Notes: a model not told the origin generated them from the letters alone. Numbered from the stretch's first letter, positions 34,360-43,725 are shown. The stretch is 64,000 nucleotides of DNA from Gammaproteobacteria bacterium (GCA_020850735.1 JADZEE010000096.1:1-64000); one strand, 5' to 3'. Made by a program: numbers and translations.

Positions 34360-34728
34360 ATGCCCAAGTCCACCGTGACCTACTGGAATCCGCTTGCCGG
34401 TGCCAGCCGCGACCGCTGGACCCCGGTCAGGGGTCTCGAAGGCATGGCCGAGGAGCTCACCCTCAGCATCGATGCCCAAAGCGGTGAATACACGCGCCTC
34501 ACGCGGTTTCTGCCCGGCGCCGACACGACGGCCTTCGGTGGCAAGAGCCACGCCTATCCCGAAGAAGTGTTCATTGTCAGCGGGCGACTCTACGACGCGG
34601 CCTTCGAACAATGGCTCGAAGCCGGTCATTACGCCAGCCGCCCGCCCGGCGAGGTGCACGGTCCGTTCCGTACCGACGAGGGCTGTGTCGTCCTGGAGTT
34701 GTCTTTTCCCGCTCGCGTGCCGGGCTGA
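34360..34728 (+). CDS. Cupin-domain (ChrR-like) protein, 122 aa
   Basis: Single small cupin barrel: GGKSHAYPEEVFIVSGRLYD gives the first half (HxxxxE/G region) and HYASRPPGEVHGPFR the second, with His/Glu positions suited to metal binding, as in anti-ECFsigma ChrR cupin domains. It has no zinc-finger N-terminus, so it is not a full ChrR. It is cytoplasmic; no sigma-factor gene is adjacent. The substrate is unknown. The upstream frame is open but looks non-coding, hence the ATG at 34360. Confidence 0.75.
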   Translation: MPKSTVTYWNPLAGASRDRWTPVRGLEGMAEELTLSIDAQSGEYTRLTRFLPGADTTAFGGKSHAYPEEVFIVSGRLYDAAFEQWLEAGHYASRPPGEVHGPFRTDEGCVVLELSFPARVPG

Positions 34729-35093
34729 CCCCGTTCGAGCCTGCCCGGCGAATCGGTTCGGACCCCTGGGTCGCCAGCCGTCGCTGGCGTCAGAGCCTGC
34801 GGCAGCCGCGACGGGTCGGGGCGATGAGCCCCGGTCGGTGCGGGCTCTGCGGTCGTCAGGCGTACCGCGGTCTCGTCCGGGATCGACACGGCAGCGGTCG
34901 GCACTCGGGCGCGGATCGCATGCGCCGTGCCGGGGCGGGACGGTTGGCGACACTCGCCCGCGGGTCCGCGCGGGCGGGTAGCCTGAATCCTCCGGCTCTG
35001 GCACGCTGACGCTGATTCCTCGGGCGCCATTACCGCTACCGCTACCGGCGATCCTGCCATGCTCAGTCGTGCCACGTTCGATGCGCACTTGCG
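34729..35093. other. Intergenic stretch before kynureninase remnant
   Basis: About 365 bp with no intact gene. The last 60 bases may be degraded kynureninase coding sequence in another frame (TGDPAMLSRATFDAH-like residues around 35050-35085). The rest shows no similarity that I can recognise to the missing N-terminal half. Confidence 0.4.
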
Positions 35094-35750
35094 ATCTGGG
35101 ATCTGAGCCACAGTGCCGGTGCGCTGCCTGTGGCGCTCGGCGCGGCGCAGGTCGACATGGCGGTCGGCTATACCTACAAGTACCTGAATGGTGGTCCCGG
35201 TGCGCCGGCTTTCATCTACCTCGCGCGGCGTCACCACGGCCGGGCCGTGCAACCGCTCACCGGCTGGTGGAGTCACCGCCGGCCGTTCGCGTTCGATCGT
35301 GATTACGAACCCGCCGCGGATATCGCGCAGATGGCGACCGGCACGCAGCCGATAGTGTCCATGTTGCTCGCCGAGGTCGGCATCGATCTGATGGCGCGTG
35401 CCGACATGGCGCTCGTGCGCGCCAAGTCCGTGCGTATGGGCGAGCTGTTCATCGAACTGGTCGAGCAGATCTGCACCGGTTGCGATCTGCGTCTGGTGAG
35501 CCCCCGCGACAGCGCGCGGCGGGGCAGCCACGTCGCGCTCGAACATGCCGGGGCCTGGCCCGTCATGCAGGCCCTCATCGAACGCCGGGTGATCGGCGAC
35601 TACCGCGAACCCGCCGTTCTGCGGTTCGGCTTCGCGCCACGGTACAACCGTTACGTCGACGTCTGGGACGCCGTGACGGCCTTGCGGGCGGTCGTGCAGG
35701 CACGCCCGTGGGACGATGCGCGCTACCGCCACCGGCGCGCAGTGACCTGA
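35094..35750 (+). pseudogene. kynU: Kynureninase C-terminal remnant
   Basis: The frame begins abruptly with IWDLSHSAGALPV and continues through AVGYTYKYLNGGPGAPAF, whose Lys is the pyridoxal-phosphate lysine of kynureninase, to VIGDYREPAVLRFGFAPRYNRYVDVWDAV, the normal family C-terminus. About 215 residues are present of roughly 415, so the first half, including part of the cofactor site, is absent. No start codon with a ribosome-binding site precedes the conserved part. A frameshift just upstream is likely. It is best read as a decayed gene; no other kynurenine-pathway gene is nearby. Confidence 0.75.
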
Positions 35751-35755
35751 GGTCC

Positions 35756-36598
35756 GTGACAGCGTCCCGGCGTCCCCGCCCCGATCGCCGGCCTGGTCCC
35801 GCCGGCGCGCCGCCGATTGCGATCGACGTCGGCGGCCTGCGCGTCGAGATCGTGCGCAAGGCGATCCGCCACCTGCATCTGCGCGTGCTGGCGCCGGCCG
35901 GATTGGTCCGGGTCTCGACGCCGCTGTGGGTCGACGACGACGCGGTGCGGCGTATGGTCGGCGCGAAGCGCGACTGGATCCGGCGCCAGCAGGCGCGGCT
36001 GGCGGACCGGCCGCCGGTCGTGCCGGCGCAGATGCTTTCCGGTGAGCACCATGACTTTCGCGGCAGGCGCTATCGTTTGCAGGTCATCGAGACCGGTGGC
36101 GCCCCGCGCGTGCAGCTCGGCGCCGGTCTCGAGTTGTACGTGCGAACCGGCACCGGCATCGAGCAGCGCGCGGCCATCCTGCATGAATGGTACCGGCGTC
36201 AGCTGCAGGCGGTATTGCCGGATCTCATCGCCCGCTGGGAGGCCGCCATCGGCGTCCGGGTGGCCGCCTGGGGCGTGAAACGGATGCGCACCCGCTGGGG
36301 CAGCTGCAACGTCGTCGCGCGGCGGATCTGGCTGAATCTGGAGCTCGCCCGCCATCCGCCCGAGCATCTGGAATACGTCGTGGTCCACGAGCTGTTGCAT
36401 CTGCTCGAGGCGGGTCATGGCGCGCGCTTCAAGGCACTGATGGACGTACACCTGCCGTCCTGGCGCACGCTGCGCCGCGACTTGCGACGATTCGGGTCAG
36501 AGTCGCATCCTCAATCGATGTTCGAACGCCGCGGCGAGGTGCAGGCCGGCGATCCCGAGCCAGGTTCGACCCGCCGGCGCCGGCGTATGCCGGAATAA
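35756..36598 (+). CDS. YgjP-like (DUF45/M48-type) zinc metallopeptidase, 280 aa
   Basis: The central and C-terminal domain is of the YgjP/WLM type: GVKRMRTRWGSCN, then VVVHELLHLLEAGHG with the zinc motif HELLH and a third His downstream, and F-K-A-L-M-D. The family usually ends just after PSWRTLRRDL. Here about 35 further residues (from FGSESHPQ on) are encoded by a short inverted-repeat element at 36489-36617, so the native C-terminus seems to have been replaced. The start is a GTG at 35756 with GAGG a few bases upstream, 5 bp after the kynureninase remnant. The substrate is unknown. Confidence 0.8.
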   Translation: MTASRRPRPDRRPGPAGAPPIAIDVGGLRVEIVRKAIRHLHLRVLAPAGLVRVSTPLWVDDDAVRRMVGAKRDWIRRQQARLADRPPVVPAQMLSGEHHDFRGRRYRLQVIETGGAPRVQLGAGLELYVRTGTGIEQRAAILHEWYRRQLQAVLPDLIARWEAAIGVRVAAWGVKRMRTRWGSCNVVARRIWLNLELARHPPEHLEYVVVHELLHLLEAGHGARFKALMDVHLPSWRTLRRDLRRFGSESHPQSMFERRGEVQAGDPEPGSTRRRRRMPE

Positions 36599-36617
36599 TC
36601 CGACTCTGACCCCGATT
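36489..36617. repeat. Short inverted-repeat (MITE-like) element
   Basis: GATTCGGGTCAGAGTCG at 36489-36505 and CGACTCTGACCCCGATT at 36601-36617 form imperfect terminal inverted repeats with a 12-bp perfect core (GGGTCAGAGTCG). They enclose about 95 bp with an internal CCGGCG-rich palindromic stretch and no gene. The left arm lies inside the YgjP-like reading frame and the right arm just before the SDR gene. A third, single arm is at 30796-30814. Confidence 0.55.
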
Positions 36618-36633
36618 TATGGAGGGACAGACG

Positions 36634-37323
36634 ATGCACGAACGGGTATTGCTGATCACGGGGGCGTCCAGTGGCATCGGCGCGGCGACGGCGCGTGCGG
36701 CGGCCGCGGCAGGTTTTCGGCTGGTGCTGGCGGCGCGCCGTGAAGCGCAGCTCACCCCGCTGTGTGCCGAGATCGGAGCCGAGCGTGCGATTGCGGTGCG
36801 CTGCGACGTCACGAGCTGGGACGCGCAGCAGCAACTCGTCGCACGCGCCCTGGATCGCTACGGGCAACTCGACGCGGTGTTCGCCAATGCCGGGATCGGT
36901 GGTCGGCCGGGCGGGTTCCGCGGCGCCGATCCCGAATACTGGAAGACCTTGCTGCTCACCAATGTCTACGGCGTCGCGCTCACCTTGCGGGCCAGTCTCG
37001 CCGCCCTGCAGGCGGCCCGTGGTCACATCCTGATCACCGGCTCGATCGCCGGCCGGCGCAGCATCGCCGGATCCATGTACGGCGTGAGCAAGTGGGCGTT
37101 GACCGGTCTGGGCGCCAACCTGCGCGAAGAGCTGCGGGGCACCGGGATCCGCGTCACGCTGATCGAGCCGGGGATGACCGATACGCCGTTTTTCGATACG
37201 CCCAAGCCCGAGGGGCTGCGCCCGCAGGACGTCGCGCGCTGCGTCGTGTTCGCGTTGCAGCAGCCCCCGGGCGTCGACGTGCACGAGTTGACGGTGCTGC
37301 CGACGCCACCCGTCGATACCTGA
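36634..37323 (+). CDS. Short-chain dehydrogenase/reductase, 229 aa
   Basis: Classical SDR: cofactor motif TGASSGIGAA at the N-terminus, NAG at about 85, catalytic Ser in ITGSIAG and Y-G-V-S-K, and an IEPGMTDT loop. NADP preference is likely because RR follows the second strand (LAARRE). The start is the ATG at 36634, with GGAGGG 7 bases upstream; an ATG 15 bases earlier overlaps that site. The ribosome-binding site lies just outside the inverted-repeat element, so the element may influence expression. The substrate is unknown. Confidence 0.88.
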   Translation: MHERVLLITGASSGIGAATARAAAAAGFRLVLAARREAQLTPLCAEIGAERAIAVRCDVTSWDAQQQLVARALDRYGQLDAVFANAGIGGRPGGFRGADPEYWKTLLLTNVYGVALTLRASLAALQAARGHILITGSIAGRRSIAGSMYGVSKWALTGLGANLREELRGTGIRVTLIEPGMTDTPFFDTPKPEGLRPQDVARCVVFALQQPPGVDVHELTVLPTPPVDT

Positions 37324-37429
37324 GCCGCCGCCGTTCGCCGCAGCGCAGCAGGGATCGCCATCGCCGGCGCGCGCGTCGCCGCACAGCGGTGCGCTCGCTG
37401 TGCCCGTGGCAACGTGCACCGGCCGCGGA

Positions 37430-39226
37430 TCAGCCCGGGCGCTGGCGCGCCTCGAGCGCTTCCCAGCGCTCGAGCTTTTCCATCAAGGCCTCTTCGATCC
37501 GCGCCGCGCGCGCCTGGTCGGCACGGATGCTCGCGGGATCCAGGCGATAGTAATCGGGCGCGGCCATGCGCCCGCTGAGCTCGTGCTGCTCGCGTTCCAG
37601 CGCTTCGATTTCGCCCGGCAGGGCCTGCAACTCACGTGTTTCCCCGAATGAGAGCCGAGTGCGCGCGGCGGCCCGTGGCCGGGCGGGTAGCGGCGCCGGC
37701 CGGATTGGCGGCGGCGCGCCCGGGGGCGAGCGCTGCGCCAGCCAGTCGCTGTAGCCGCCGGGGTACTCGCGCCACCGGCCGTCACCTTCGGCGACCAGCG
37801 TCTGGGTGACGACGTTGTCGAGGAAGGCGCGGTCGTGGCTGACCAGGAGCAGCGTGCCGGGGTAGTCCTGCAGGGTCTGCTCGAGCAACTCGAGCGACTC
37901 GATGTCGAGGTCGTTGGTCGGCTCGTCGAGGACGACGAGATTGGCCGGGCGCGCGAACAGCCGTGCCAGCAGCAGGCGGTTGCGCTCCCCGCCCGACAAT
38001 GCCTTGACCGGCGCGTCGGCCCGTTGGGGCGAAAACAGGAAATCGCCAAGGTAGCTCATCACGTGGCGGCGCCCGCCGTTCACCTCGATCCAGTCGGCGC
38101 CGGGATTGATGGTGTCGCGCACGCTGCGCTCGGGATCGAGCTGGGCGCGCAGCTGGTCGAAGTAGGCGATGGCGAGGCCGGTGCCGAGGCGCGCGCTGCC
38201 GCCGTCCGGGGCGAGAGTGCCGAGCAGCAGCCGGATGAGGGTGGACTTGCCGGCGCCGTTCGGCCCGATCAGGCCGAGCCGGTCGCCGCGCATCAGCCGC
38301 AGTGACAGATCGGCGACGATGGTCCGGGCGCCGAAACGCTTGTTCACCCCGGTCAGCTCGGCGACCAGTCGCCCGGAGCGTTCGCCGGCGTCGATTGCGA
38401 GACGGACGTCGCCGAGCCGCTCGCGCCGTGCGGCGCGGTCGCGGCGCAGCTGCTCCAGCCGGCGCACGCGGCCCTCGTTGCGGGTGCGGCGGGCCTCGAT
38501 GCCCGTGCGGATCCAGCTTTCCTCCTGCGCCCAGAACTTGTCGAAGCGACGGTTGGCGACGATTTCGGTCTGCAGCTGCCCGGCCTTCAGGCGGGTGTAG
38601 TCGCTGAAATTACCAGGCCAGGAGCGCAGCACGCCCCGATCCAACTCGACGATGCGGGTGACGACCCGGTCGAGGAAATACCGGTCGTGGGTGATCACGA
38701 TCGCCGCCGGGGCCTTGCGCAGGGCGTTCTCGAGCATTCCGATGCCGTCGATGTCGAGGTGGTTGGTCGGTTCGTCGAGGAGCAGCAGGTCCGGCGCGAG
38801 TGCGAAAGCGAGAGCGAGCGCAGCACGCTTGCGCTCGCCGCCTGAGGCGAGCTCGGGCGCGATCCCGGCGCGCAGCTCGAAACGGTGCAACCACTCCTCG
38901 AGCCGGGCGTCGGTGCGCCAGCGTTCACGCTCGTCACCGATGGCGTCGATACCGCCGCGCGCGATCAGGCTGGCGCGCAGGGACGGCGCAGGCACCAGCA
39001 CCGGTTCCTGCTCCACCGTGGCGATCCGCAACCCCGCTTGCCGCCGCAGCTCGCCGTCGTCGAGCCCGGTGTGGCCGCGTATCACGTTGAGCAGAGTCGA
39101 CTTGCCGGTGCCGTTGCGGCCGATGAGACCGATCCGTTCGCCGGTCTCGAGAGCGAGTTCGGCACCGTCCAGCAGCGGCAGCAGACCGAAGGCCAGGTGG
39201 GCGTCGAGCAGGGTGATCAGCGCCAT
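37430..39226 (-). CDS. uup: ABC-F family ATPase Uup, 598 aa
   Basis: Two nucleotide-binding domains in one chain without membrane helices. The first has Walker A GRNGTGKST and signature SGGERKR; the second has GPNGAGKST and LSGGERNR. A connecting linker (about 230-310) and a C-terminal coiled-coil (about 535-598, the ABC_tran_CTD of Uup) distinguish it from EttA and YheS. ABC-F proteins act on ribosomes; Uup also affects branched DNA intermediates and transposon excision. The length is slightly short of E. coli Uup (635). Confidence 0.88.
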   Translation of the reverse strand: MALITLLDAHLAFGLLPLLDGAELALETGERIGLIGRNGTGKSTLLNVIRGHTGLDDGELRRQAGLRIATVEQEPVLVPAPSLRASLIARGGIDAIGDERERWRTDARLEEWLHRFELRAGIAPELASGGERKRAALALAFALAPDLLLLDEPTNHLDIDGIGMLENALRKAPAAIVITHDRYFLDRVVTRIVELDRGVLRSWPGNFSDYTRLKAGQLQTEIVANRRFDKFWAQEESWIRTGIEARRTRNEGRVRRLEQLRRDRAARRERLGDVRLAIDAGERSGRLVAELTGVNKRFGARTIVADLSLRLMRGDRLGLIGPNGAGKSTLIRLLLGTLAPDGGSARLGTGLAIAYFDQLRAQLDPERSVRDTINPGADWIEVNGGRRHVMSYLGDFLFSPQRADAPVKALSGGERNRLLLARLFARPANLVVLDEPTNDLDIESLELLEQTLQDYPGTLLLVSHDRAFLDNVVTQTLVAEGDGRWREYPGGYSDWLAQRSPPGAPPPIRPAPLPARPRAAARTRLSFGETRELQALPGEIEALEREQHELSGRMAAPDYYRLDPASIRADQARAARIEEALMEKLERWEALEARQRPG

Positions 39227-39390
39227 GGGGCGTGCACGATACGCGATGGTCGCCGCCAGGCAAGCCGTGGCGTGCTGTCGACCCGGCCCGGGGCCAAGGC
39301 GACGTGGAGCGCGCCACGGCGCGCCCGCGGTCTTGCATCGACGCGCCGCGGGCGGTTCTCATACGGGCCTGACACGCTCACCGACCCGTG

Positions 39391-40173
39391 ATGGACATCC
39401 TCTACCAGGACGAGCATCTGGCGGCGTTCTACAAGCCGGCCGGTCTGCTCGTGCACCGCAGCGCCGTGGACCGCGGTGCGCGGCGCTATGCGCTGCAGAC
39501 AGCGCGAGACGCGCTCGGGCGGCGGGTCTACCCGCTGCACCGTCTCGACAAGCCGACCGCCGGCCTGCTGCTGTTCGCGCTCGACGCGGAGACGGCGCGG
39601 CGCATGACCGTGGCCTTCACGCTCGGCGCGGTGCGCAAGCGCTATCTCGCCGTGGTTCGCGGCCATACCGAACGGGGCGGCGTGATCGAGCATCGGCTCG
39701 CGGAGGAACGCGATCCCACCACCGACGCGCGGGCACGGTCCGGCGCGCGCGTGCAGTCGGCGTTGACCGGCTACACGCGTCTTGCGACCTGTGAGCTGCC
39801 GATCGCCGTCGGTCGCTACCCGACGGCGCGCTACTCGCTCCTCGCGGTGACGCCGTGCAGCGGCCGCAGGCACCAGATCCGCCGGCACCTGAAGCACGTG
39901 TTCCACCCCGTCATCGGCGACACCTCGCATGGCGACGGACGCCACAACCGTATGTTCCGCGAGCGCTTCGACTGCCGGAGGCTGTTGCTGGTGGCGATCG
40001 GGCTCGGATTCGCGCACCCGTACAGCGGCGCGCCGGTCGCCATCGCGACGCCGCCCGACGCCGGTTTCCAGGCCACGCTGCGGGCGCTCGGCTGGCACCT
40101 CGCGGTGCCGGACACGGCGATCGGGGCGGGTGGTCGCGCGCATCTCAGACGGATTCCTCCAACCGCGCCTTGA
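39391..40173 (+). CDS. truC: tRNA pseudouridine-65 synthase TruC, 260 aa
   Basis: RluA-family pseudouridine synthase without an S4 domain. The catalytic loop is HRLDKPTAGLLL with the catalytic Asp. The N-terminus (DILYQDEHLAAFYKPAGLLVHRS) and the motif GRRHQIRRHLKHVFHPVIGDTSHGDG agree with E. coli TruC. I use the ATG at 39391, which directly follows an in-frame GTG. The 3' end overlaps the convergent SRPBCC gene by 29 bp. Confidence 0.9.
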   Translation: MDILYQDEHLAAFYKPAGLLVHRSAVDRGARRYALQTARDALGRRVYPLHRLDKPTAGLLLFALDAETARRMTVAFTLGAVRKRYLAVVRGHTERGGVIEHRLAEERDPTTDARARSGARVQSALTGYTRLATCELPIAVGRYPTARYSLLAVTPCSGRRHQIRRHLKHVFHPVIGDTSHGDGRHNRMFRERFDCRRLLLVAIGLGFAHPYSGAPVAIATPPDAGFQATLRALGWHLAVPDTAIGAGGRAHLRRIPPTAP

Positions 40174-40582
40174 TGATGAACATGGCGGTTTCGTGCGCGA
40201 CGGCGGTGCGCTGCCAGTCGACGTCGGTCATGCCGTCGGGACGCCAGGTCAGCAGCGTGATCACGCAGGCGTTGTGGGGCCTGCCCAGCAGCGGGCCGGC
40301 GAGCACACGCACGAGCGTGAGCCGGCGCAGTGTCTTGGGATGGCGGCCGCTGTCGTACCAGATGATCCCCTGCTCGCGGTCCGGCGTGATGCGGATATAC
40401 TCGACGCCGGTGCCGAACATCGACCGCCCGCTGTAAAGCCCCGCTTCGATTTGCTTGCGATCGACGCTGCCGAGCGCCCATTCGCCCTGGCGGATCCCGT
40501 CCGCCAGATAGTCGATGGCGTTTTCCGGGCGGCAGTGAACCTCGATACTGGCGCTGTGGCAGCAGCGATCAGGCATGGGCAT
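40145..40582 (-). CDS. SRPBCC-like protein, 145 aa
   Basis: Small helix-grip-type protein. The N-terminal strand IEVHCRPENAIDYLAD, the central GTGVEYIRITPDREQGIIWYDSG and the long C-terminal helix (WQRTAVAHETAMFIIKARLEES) fit a polyketide-cyclase/START-like fold for hydrophobic ligands. The family call is by pattern, not by a strict motif. GGAGG lies 8 bases before the ATG at 40582. It converges with and overlaps truC. Confidence 0.6.
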   Translation of the reverse strand: MPMPDRCCHSASIEVHCRPENAIDYLADGIRQGEWALGSVDRKQIEAGLYSGRSMFGTGVEYIRITPDREQGIIWYDSGRHPKTLRRLTLVRVLAGPLLGRPHNACVITLLTWRPDGMTDVDWQRTAVAHETAMFIIKARLEESV

Positions 40583-40680
40583 CGGGCGATCCTCCAGGTA
40601 GCGTCGACGAGCATTCTAGCGGCACCGTTTACCTCGACGTCCTGCCGTCGTACGCTTGGCGGCGCCGCCAGGAGAAGCCC

Positions 40681-41289
40681 ATGGCCACCGCAATCGACCG
40701 TGCCGCCGTCGTGCTCGAGCGCTTCCTCGCCGCCCCGGAGCGCCCCGAAGGCTGCCTGAATTTCGGCGAATTGCTCGGCTACCTGTACGCCATCGTGTGT
40801 TCCCCCGAACCGGTCGCGCGTTCGGAGTGGCTGCGCGTGCTGTTCAACGACCGCGATCCGGGCTACGGCGGTCCGGTGGAAGGCGAACGCGTCAGCGCCG
40901 CGCTCGCGGCACTGCACGACGCGCTGCGCGCGGACGTGCTGGCCGGCGCCGCGATGCTGCGCGGCTGGTTCCAGCCGGCCACGCCCGTACTCGCCAACCT
41001 GGAGGCGGATGCCCGCCTGCACCAGTGGGCCAACGGCTTCGTCGCCGGCCACAGCTTTCTCGCGGACTTGTGGAACGAGCTGACCCCCGAGGAGCTCGAT
41101 GACGAGCTCGGCCACGCCCTGATGGTGCTCAGTTTCTTCGCCGGCCGCGAGCTGGCGGAGGACTTCCTCGCCGACGAGGGTCAGGGTGGCCAGTCGCTGG
41201 AGAGCATGGCCGAGAGCATGCTCGAGGAGTTCCCGGGTGCGCTGGCCAGCTATGCTGATATCGGTCGCGCCGTGGCGGATGCCATCTGA
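40681..41289 (+). CDS. YecA/YgfB (UPF0149) family protein, 202 aa
   Basis: All-helical protein with the UPF0149 pattern: [19 protein letters not shown] at the start, WLRVLF, a middle with [10 protein letters not shown], and [17 protein letters not shown] followed by an acidic C-terminal half. It lacks the SEC-C zinc motif found at the end of some YecA proteins. The function is unclear; YgfB-like relatives affect regulation in pseudomonads. It is monocistronic, followed by the cold-shock gene after about 180 bp. Confidence 0.8.
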   Translation: MATAIDRAAVVLERFLAAPERPEGCLNFGELLGYLYAIVCSPEPVARSEWLRVLFNDRDPGYGGPVEGERVSAALAALHDALRADVLAGAAMLRGWFQPATPVLANLEADARLHQWANGFVAGHSFLADLWNELTPEELDDELGHALMVLSFFAGRELAEDFLADEGQGGQSLESMAESMLEEFPGALASYADIGRAVADAI

Positions 41290-41468
41290 GCACTGGCCGG
41301 GGACGGCAAAAACAGTGGTTTTCCGCGTGGGTACGGGTTAAGCTTGGCTTGTCAACTCCGTCCTCCAGTCAATTCGGTTTCGCCCTTCCAAGCTGTCCGG
41401 TCGTTCCCGAAAGATGCTGGAGGCCCAGGATCCGACCAATACCGTTTAATCAAGTCAGAGGTCATATC

Positions 41469-41672
41469 GTGAGTACAGGTACCGTTAAGTGGTTCAATGA
41501 GACTAAGGGTTTCGGCTTCATTTCTCCGGATGACGGCGGCAAGGACGTCTTCGTCCACTTTTCTGCCATCAAAGGTTCCGGCTTTAAGAAGCTCGAAGAA
41601 GGACAGAAGGTGTCGTTCGACGTGGAGAAGACCCCGAAGGGTCTGTCTGCAACCAACGTCGTCGCCGCCTGA
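41469..41672 (+). CDS. Cold-shock domain protein (CspA family), 67 aa
   Basis: Single OB-fold RNA-binding protein with RNP1 (KGFGFI) and RNP2 (DVFVHFSAI) and the usual [21 protein letters not shown] start. The start is the GTG at 41469, preceded by AGAGG. The leader before it (from about 41290) is long, as is normal for csp genes whose 5' UTR folds with temperature, but I cannot predict its structure. A strong terminator follows 27 bp after the stop. Base composition is lower in G+C than that of its neighbours, typical of highly expressed csp genes. Confidence 0.95.
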   Translation: MSTGTVKWFNETKGFGFISPDDGGKDVFVHFSAIKGSGFKKLEEGQKVSFDVEKTPKGLSATNVVAA

Positions 41673-41698
41673 CGAACCACTTGACAGAGTGGTCTTGC

Positions 41699-41727
41699 GA
41701 GCCCCGCTTCAGCGGGGTTCTTTTTTT
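41699..41727 (+). terminator. Rho-independent terminator of the cold-shock gene
   Basis: GAGCCCCGC, loop TTCA, GCGGGGTTC, then seven T residues: a stem of nine base pairs (one G-U) directly followed by a T-run. It is the clearest intrinsic terminator in the window. Confidence 0.92.
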
Positions 41728-41777
41728 CCGCGCCGGCACGCAACCGCGCGCGCGGGACGTCGCTTGATACCGATCGC

Positions 41778-43529
41778 GTGAGCGCAATCCCATCGAGGCT
41801 CGCCCCGCTGCGGGCGCTGTGGCCGTTTCTGCGGCCATACACCGGTACTCTGGCCGCGGCGCTCGTCGCACTGGCGGTCGCGGGGGTCGCGATGCTCGTA
41901 CTGCCGGTATCGGTGCGTTACGTCATCGACCACGGCTTTCTCGCCGCCGGTTCCATCGATCGCTACTTCCTGTGGCTGATTGCGATCGCCGGGGTGTTCG
42001 CGGTGTCGGCGGCGCTGCGTTATTACCTGGTGTCGTGGCTGGGCGAGCGCGTGGTCGCGGATCTGCGCGCGGCCGTGTACGCGCACGTGATACGGATGAG
42101 TCCGAGCTTCTTCGAAATCACCCGCAGCGGCGAGGTCCTGTCACGCCTCGGCACCGACACGACGCTGGTGCAGTCCATCGCCGGTGTCGGCATCTCCATC
42201 ACGCTGCGCAGTGTGCTGACACTGGCCGGCAGCCTGGTGATGCTGACGGTCACCAGCCCACATCTGGCTGGCCTGATACTGGTGCTGGTGCCGGTGGTGG
42301 TCGTGCCGCTGCTGCTCGTGGGCCGGCGTGTGCGCCGGCTGTCGCGCGACTCCCAGGACCGGATCGCCGACACCAGTAATGTCGCCAACGAAACCCTGAA
42401 CGCGATCGAGACGGTGCAGGCCTTCACGCTCGAGGGTCTGCAGAGCGACCGCTATGCGCACTCGGTCATGGGCGCGTTCACGACGTCGGTACGGCGCGTG
42501 CGCGTGCGTGCCTGGCTGACCGCCATTGGCATCGTGCTCGTGTTCGGGGCGGTGGTGTTCGTGCTGTGGATGGGCGCGCACGCGGTGGTCGCCGGTCGCA
42601 TGAGCGCTGGCGAGCTCGGCCAGTTCCTGCTCTATGCCATGTTCATCGCCGGTGCGGCAGCGTCGTTGTCGGAGATGTGGGGCGAGGTACAGCGTGCCGC
42701 CGGGGCCATGGAACGACTGGTCGAGCTGCTGCACGCGACGTCTGCCATCGTCGCCCCGCCCCGGCCCCGCACTCTGCCCGAACCCGGCGAGGGGCGGCTG
42801 CGATTCGAGGCGGTGGGATTCAGTTATCCCTCTCGTCCCGGCGAGCTGGCGCTCGATGATTTCACCCTCGAGGTCAATCCGGGCACGACCGTGGCGCTCG
42901 TGGGCCCGTCGGGCGCCGGCAAGAGCACGGTAATCAGGCTTCTGCTGCGTTTCTATGATCCGACCGCCGGCCGTATCCTGCTCGACGACATCGACATCGC
43001 CGCGGCGGATCCGGCGGCGGTGCGGGCGCGCATCGGGCTCGTGCCGCAGGAGACTGTGGTGTTCGCCGAGAGCGCGCTCGAGAACATCCGTTACGGCCGC
43101 CCCGGCGCCAGCGACGAGGAAGTCCGCGCCGCCGCACGGGCGGCTGCCGCGGACGAATTCATCGAGCGACTGCCGCAGGGTTACGACACCTTTCTCGGCG
43201 AACGCGGCGCGCGACTCTCGGGTGGGCAGCGCCAGCGGATCGCGATTGCGCGCGCGATCCTGAAGGATCCGGAGATCCTGCTTCTCGACGAAGCGACCTC
43301 GAGCCTGGACGCCGAGAGCGAGCAACTCGTGCAGGCCGCCCTGGCCAAGCTCATGCACGGCCGCACGACGCTCGTGGTCGCGCACCGTCTCGCAACGGTC
43401 GTGAAGGCAGGCCGGATCGTCGTCGTCGAGCGCGGCCGTATCATCGCCCAGGGCACGCACGGCGAGCTGCTGCGCAGCTCCGCGCTGTACGCCCGCCTCG
43501 CCGCACTGCAGTTCGGCGAAGCCGCCTGA
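41778..43529 (+). CDS. MsbA-like ABC exporter (fused permease and ATPase), 583 aa
   Basis: Six membrane helices in the first 300 residues (type IV exporter fold), then a nucleotide-binding domain with Walker A GPSGAGKST, Q-loop PQETVVF, signature LSGGQRQR, Walker B ILLLDEATSSLD and H-loop VVAHRL. Homodimeric half-transporters of this kind export lipids, drugs or peptides; nothing here fixes the substrate. The start is a GTG at 41778, with no strong ribosome-binding site. The gene stands alone after the csp terminator. Confidence 0.88.
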   Translation: MSAIPSRLAPLRALWPFLRPYTGTLAAALVALAVAGVAMLVLPVSVRYVIDHGFLAAGSIDRYFLWLIAIAGVFAVSAALRYYLVSWLGERVVADLRAAVYAHVIRMSPSFFEITRSGEVLSRLGTDTTLVQSIAGVGISITLRSVLTLAGSLVMLTVTSPHLAGLILVLVPVVVVPLLLVGRRVRRLSRDSQDRIADTSNVANETLNAIETVQAFTLEGLQSDRYAHSVMGAFTTSVRRVRVRAWLTAIGIVLVFGAVVFVLWMGAHAVVAGRMSAGELGQFLLYAMFIAGAAASLSEMWGEVQRAAGAMERLVELLHATSAIVAPPRPRTLPEPGEGRLRFEAVGFSYPSRPGELALDDFTLEVNPGTTVALVGPSGAGKSTVIRLLLRFYDPTAGRILLDDIDIAAADPAAVRARIGLVPQETVVFAESALENIRYGRPGASDEEVRAAARAAAADEFIERLPQGYDTFLGERGARLSGGQRQRIAIARAILKDPEILLLDEATSSLDAESEQLVQAALAKLMHGRTTLVVAHRLATVVKAGRIVVVERGRIIAQGTHGELLRSSALYARLAALQFGEAA

Positions 43530-43725
43530 ACCGCCCGGGTGGCGGTGCCCGCGTCCCGTCGCCCGGCGCAGGCGAGGCACGGCGCCGGGTCGGAGTGGTG
43601 CGAACCCGGTCGCGGCGGGCGGCGCGCGGCGACTCCGGTGACGTGCGGGCCGCCCGCGTGCCCCGTATCATGCGCCTGCGCGCGGGCCGACCCCGGGGCT
43701 CGCCGTGCACGTGAGGAGGATGGCA

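Noticed and set aside
34999-35012. TGGCACGCTGACGC as a sigma54 promoter before the kynureninase remnant
   Set aside because: The GG and GC are 9 bases apart instead of 10, and the downstream gene is a remnant, so it is most likely chance.
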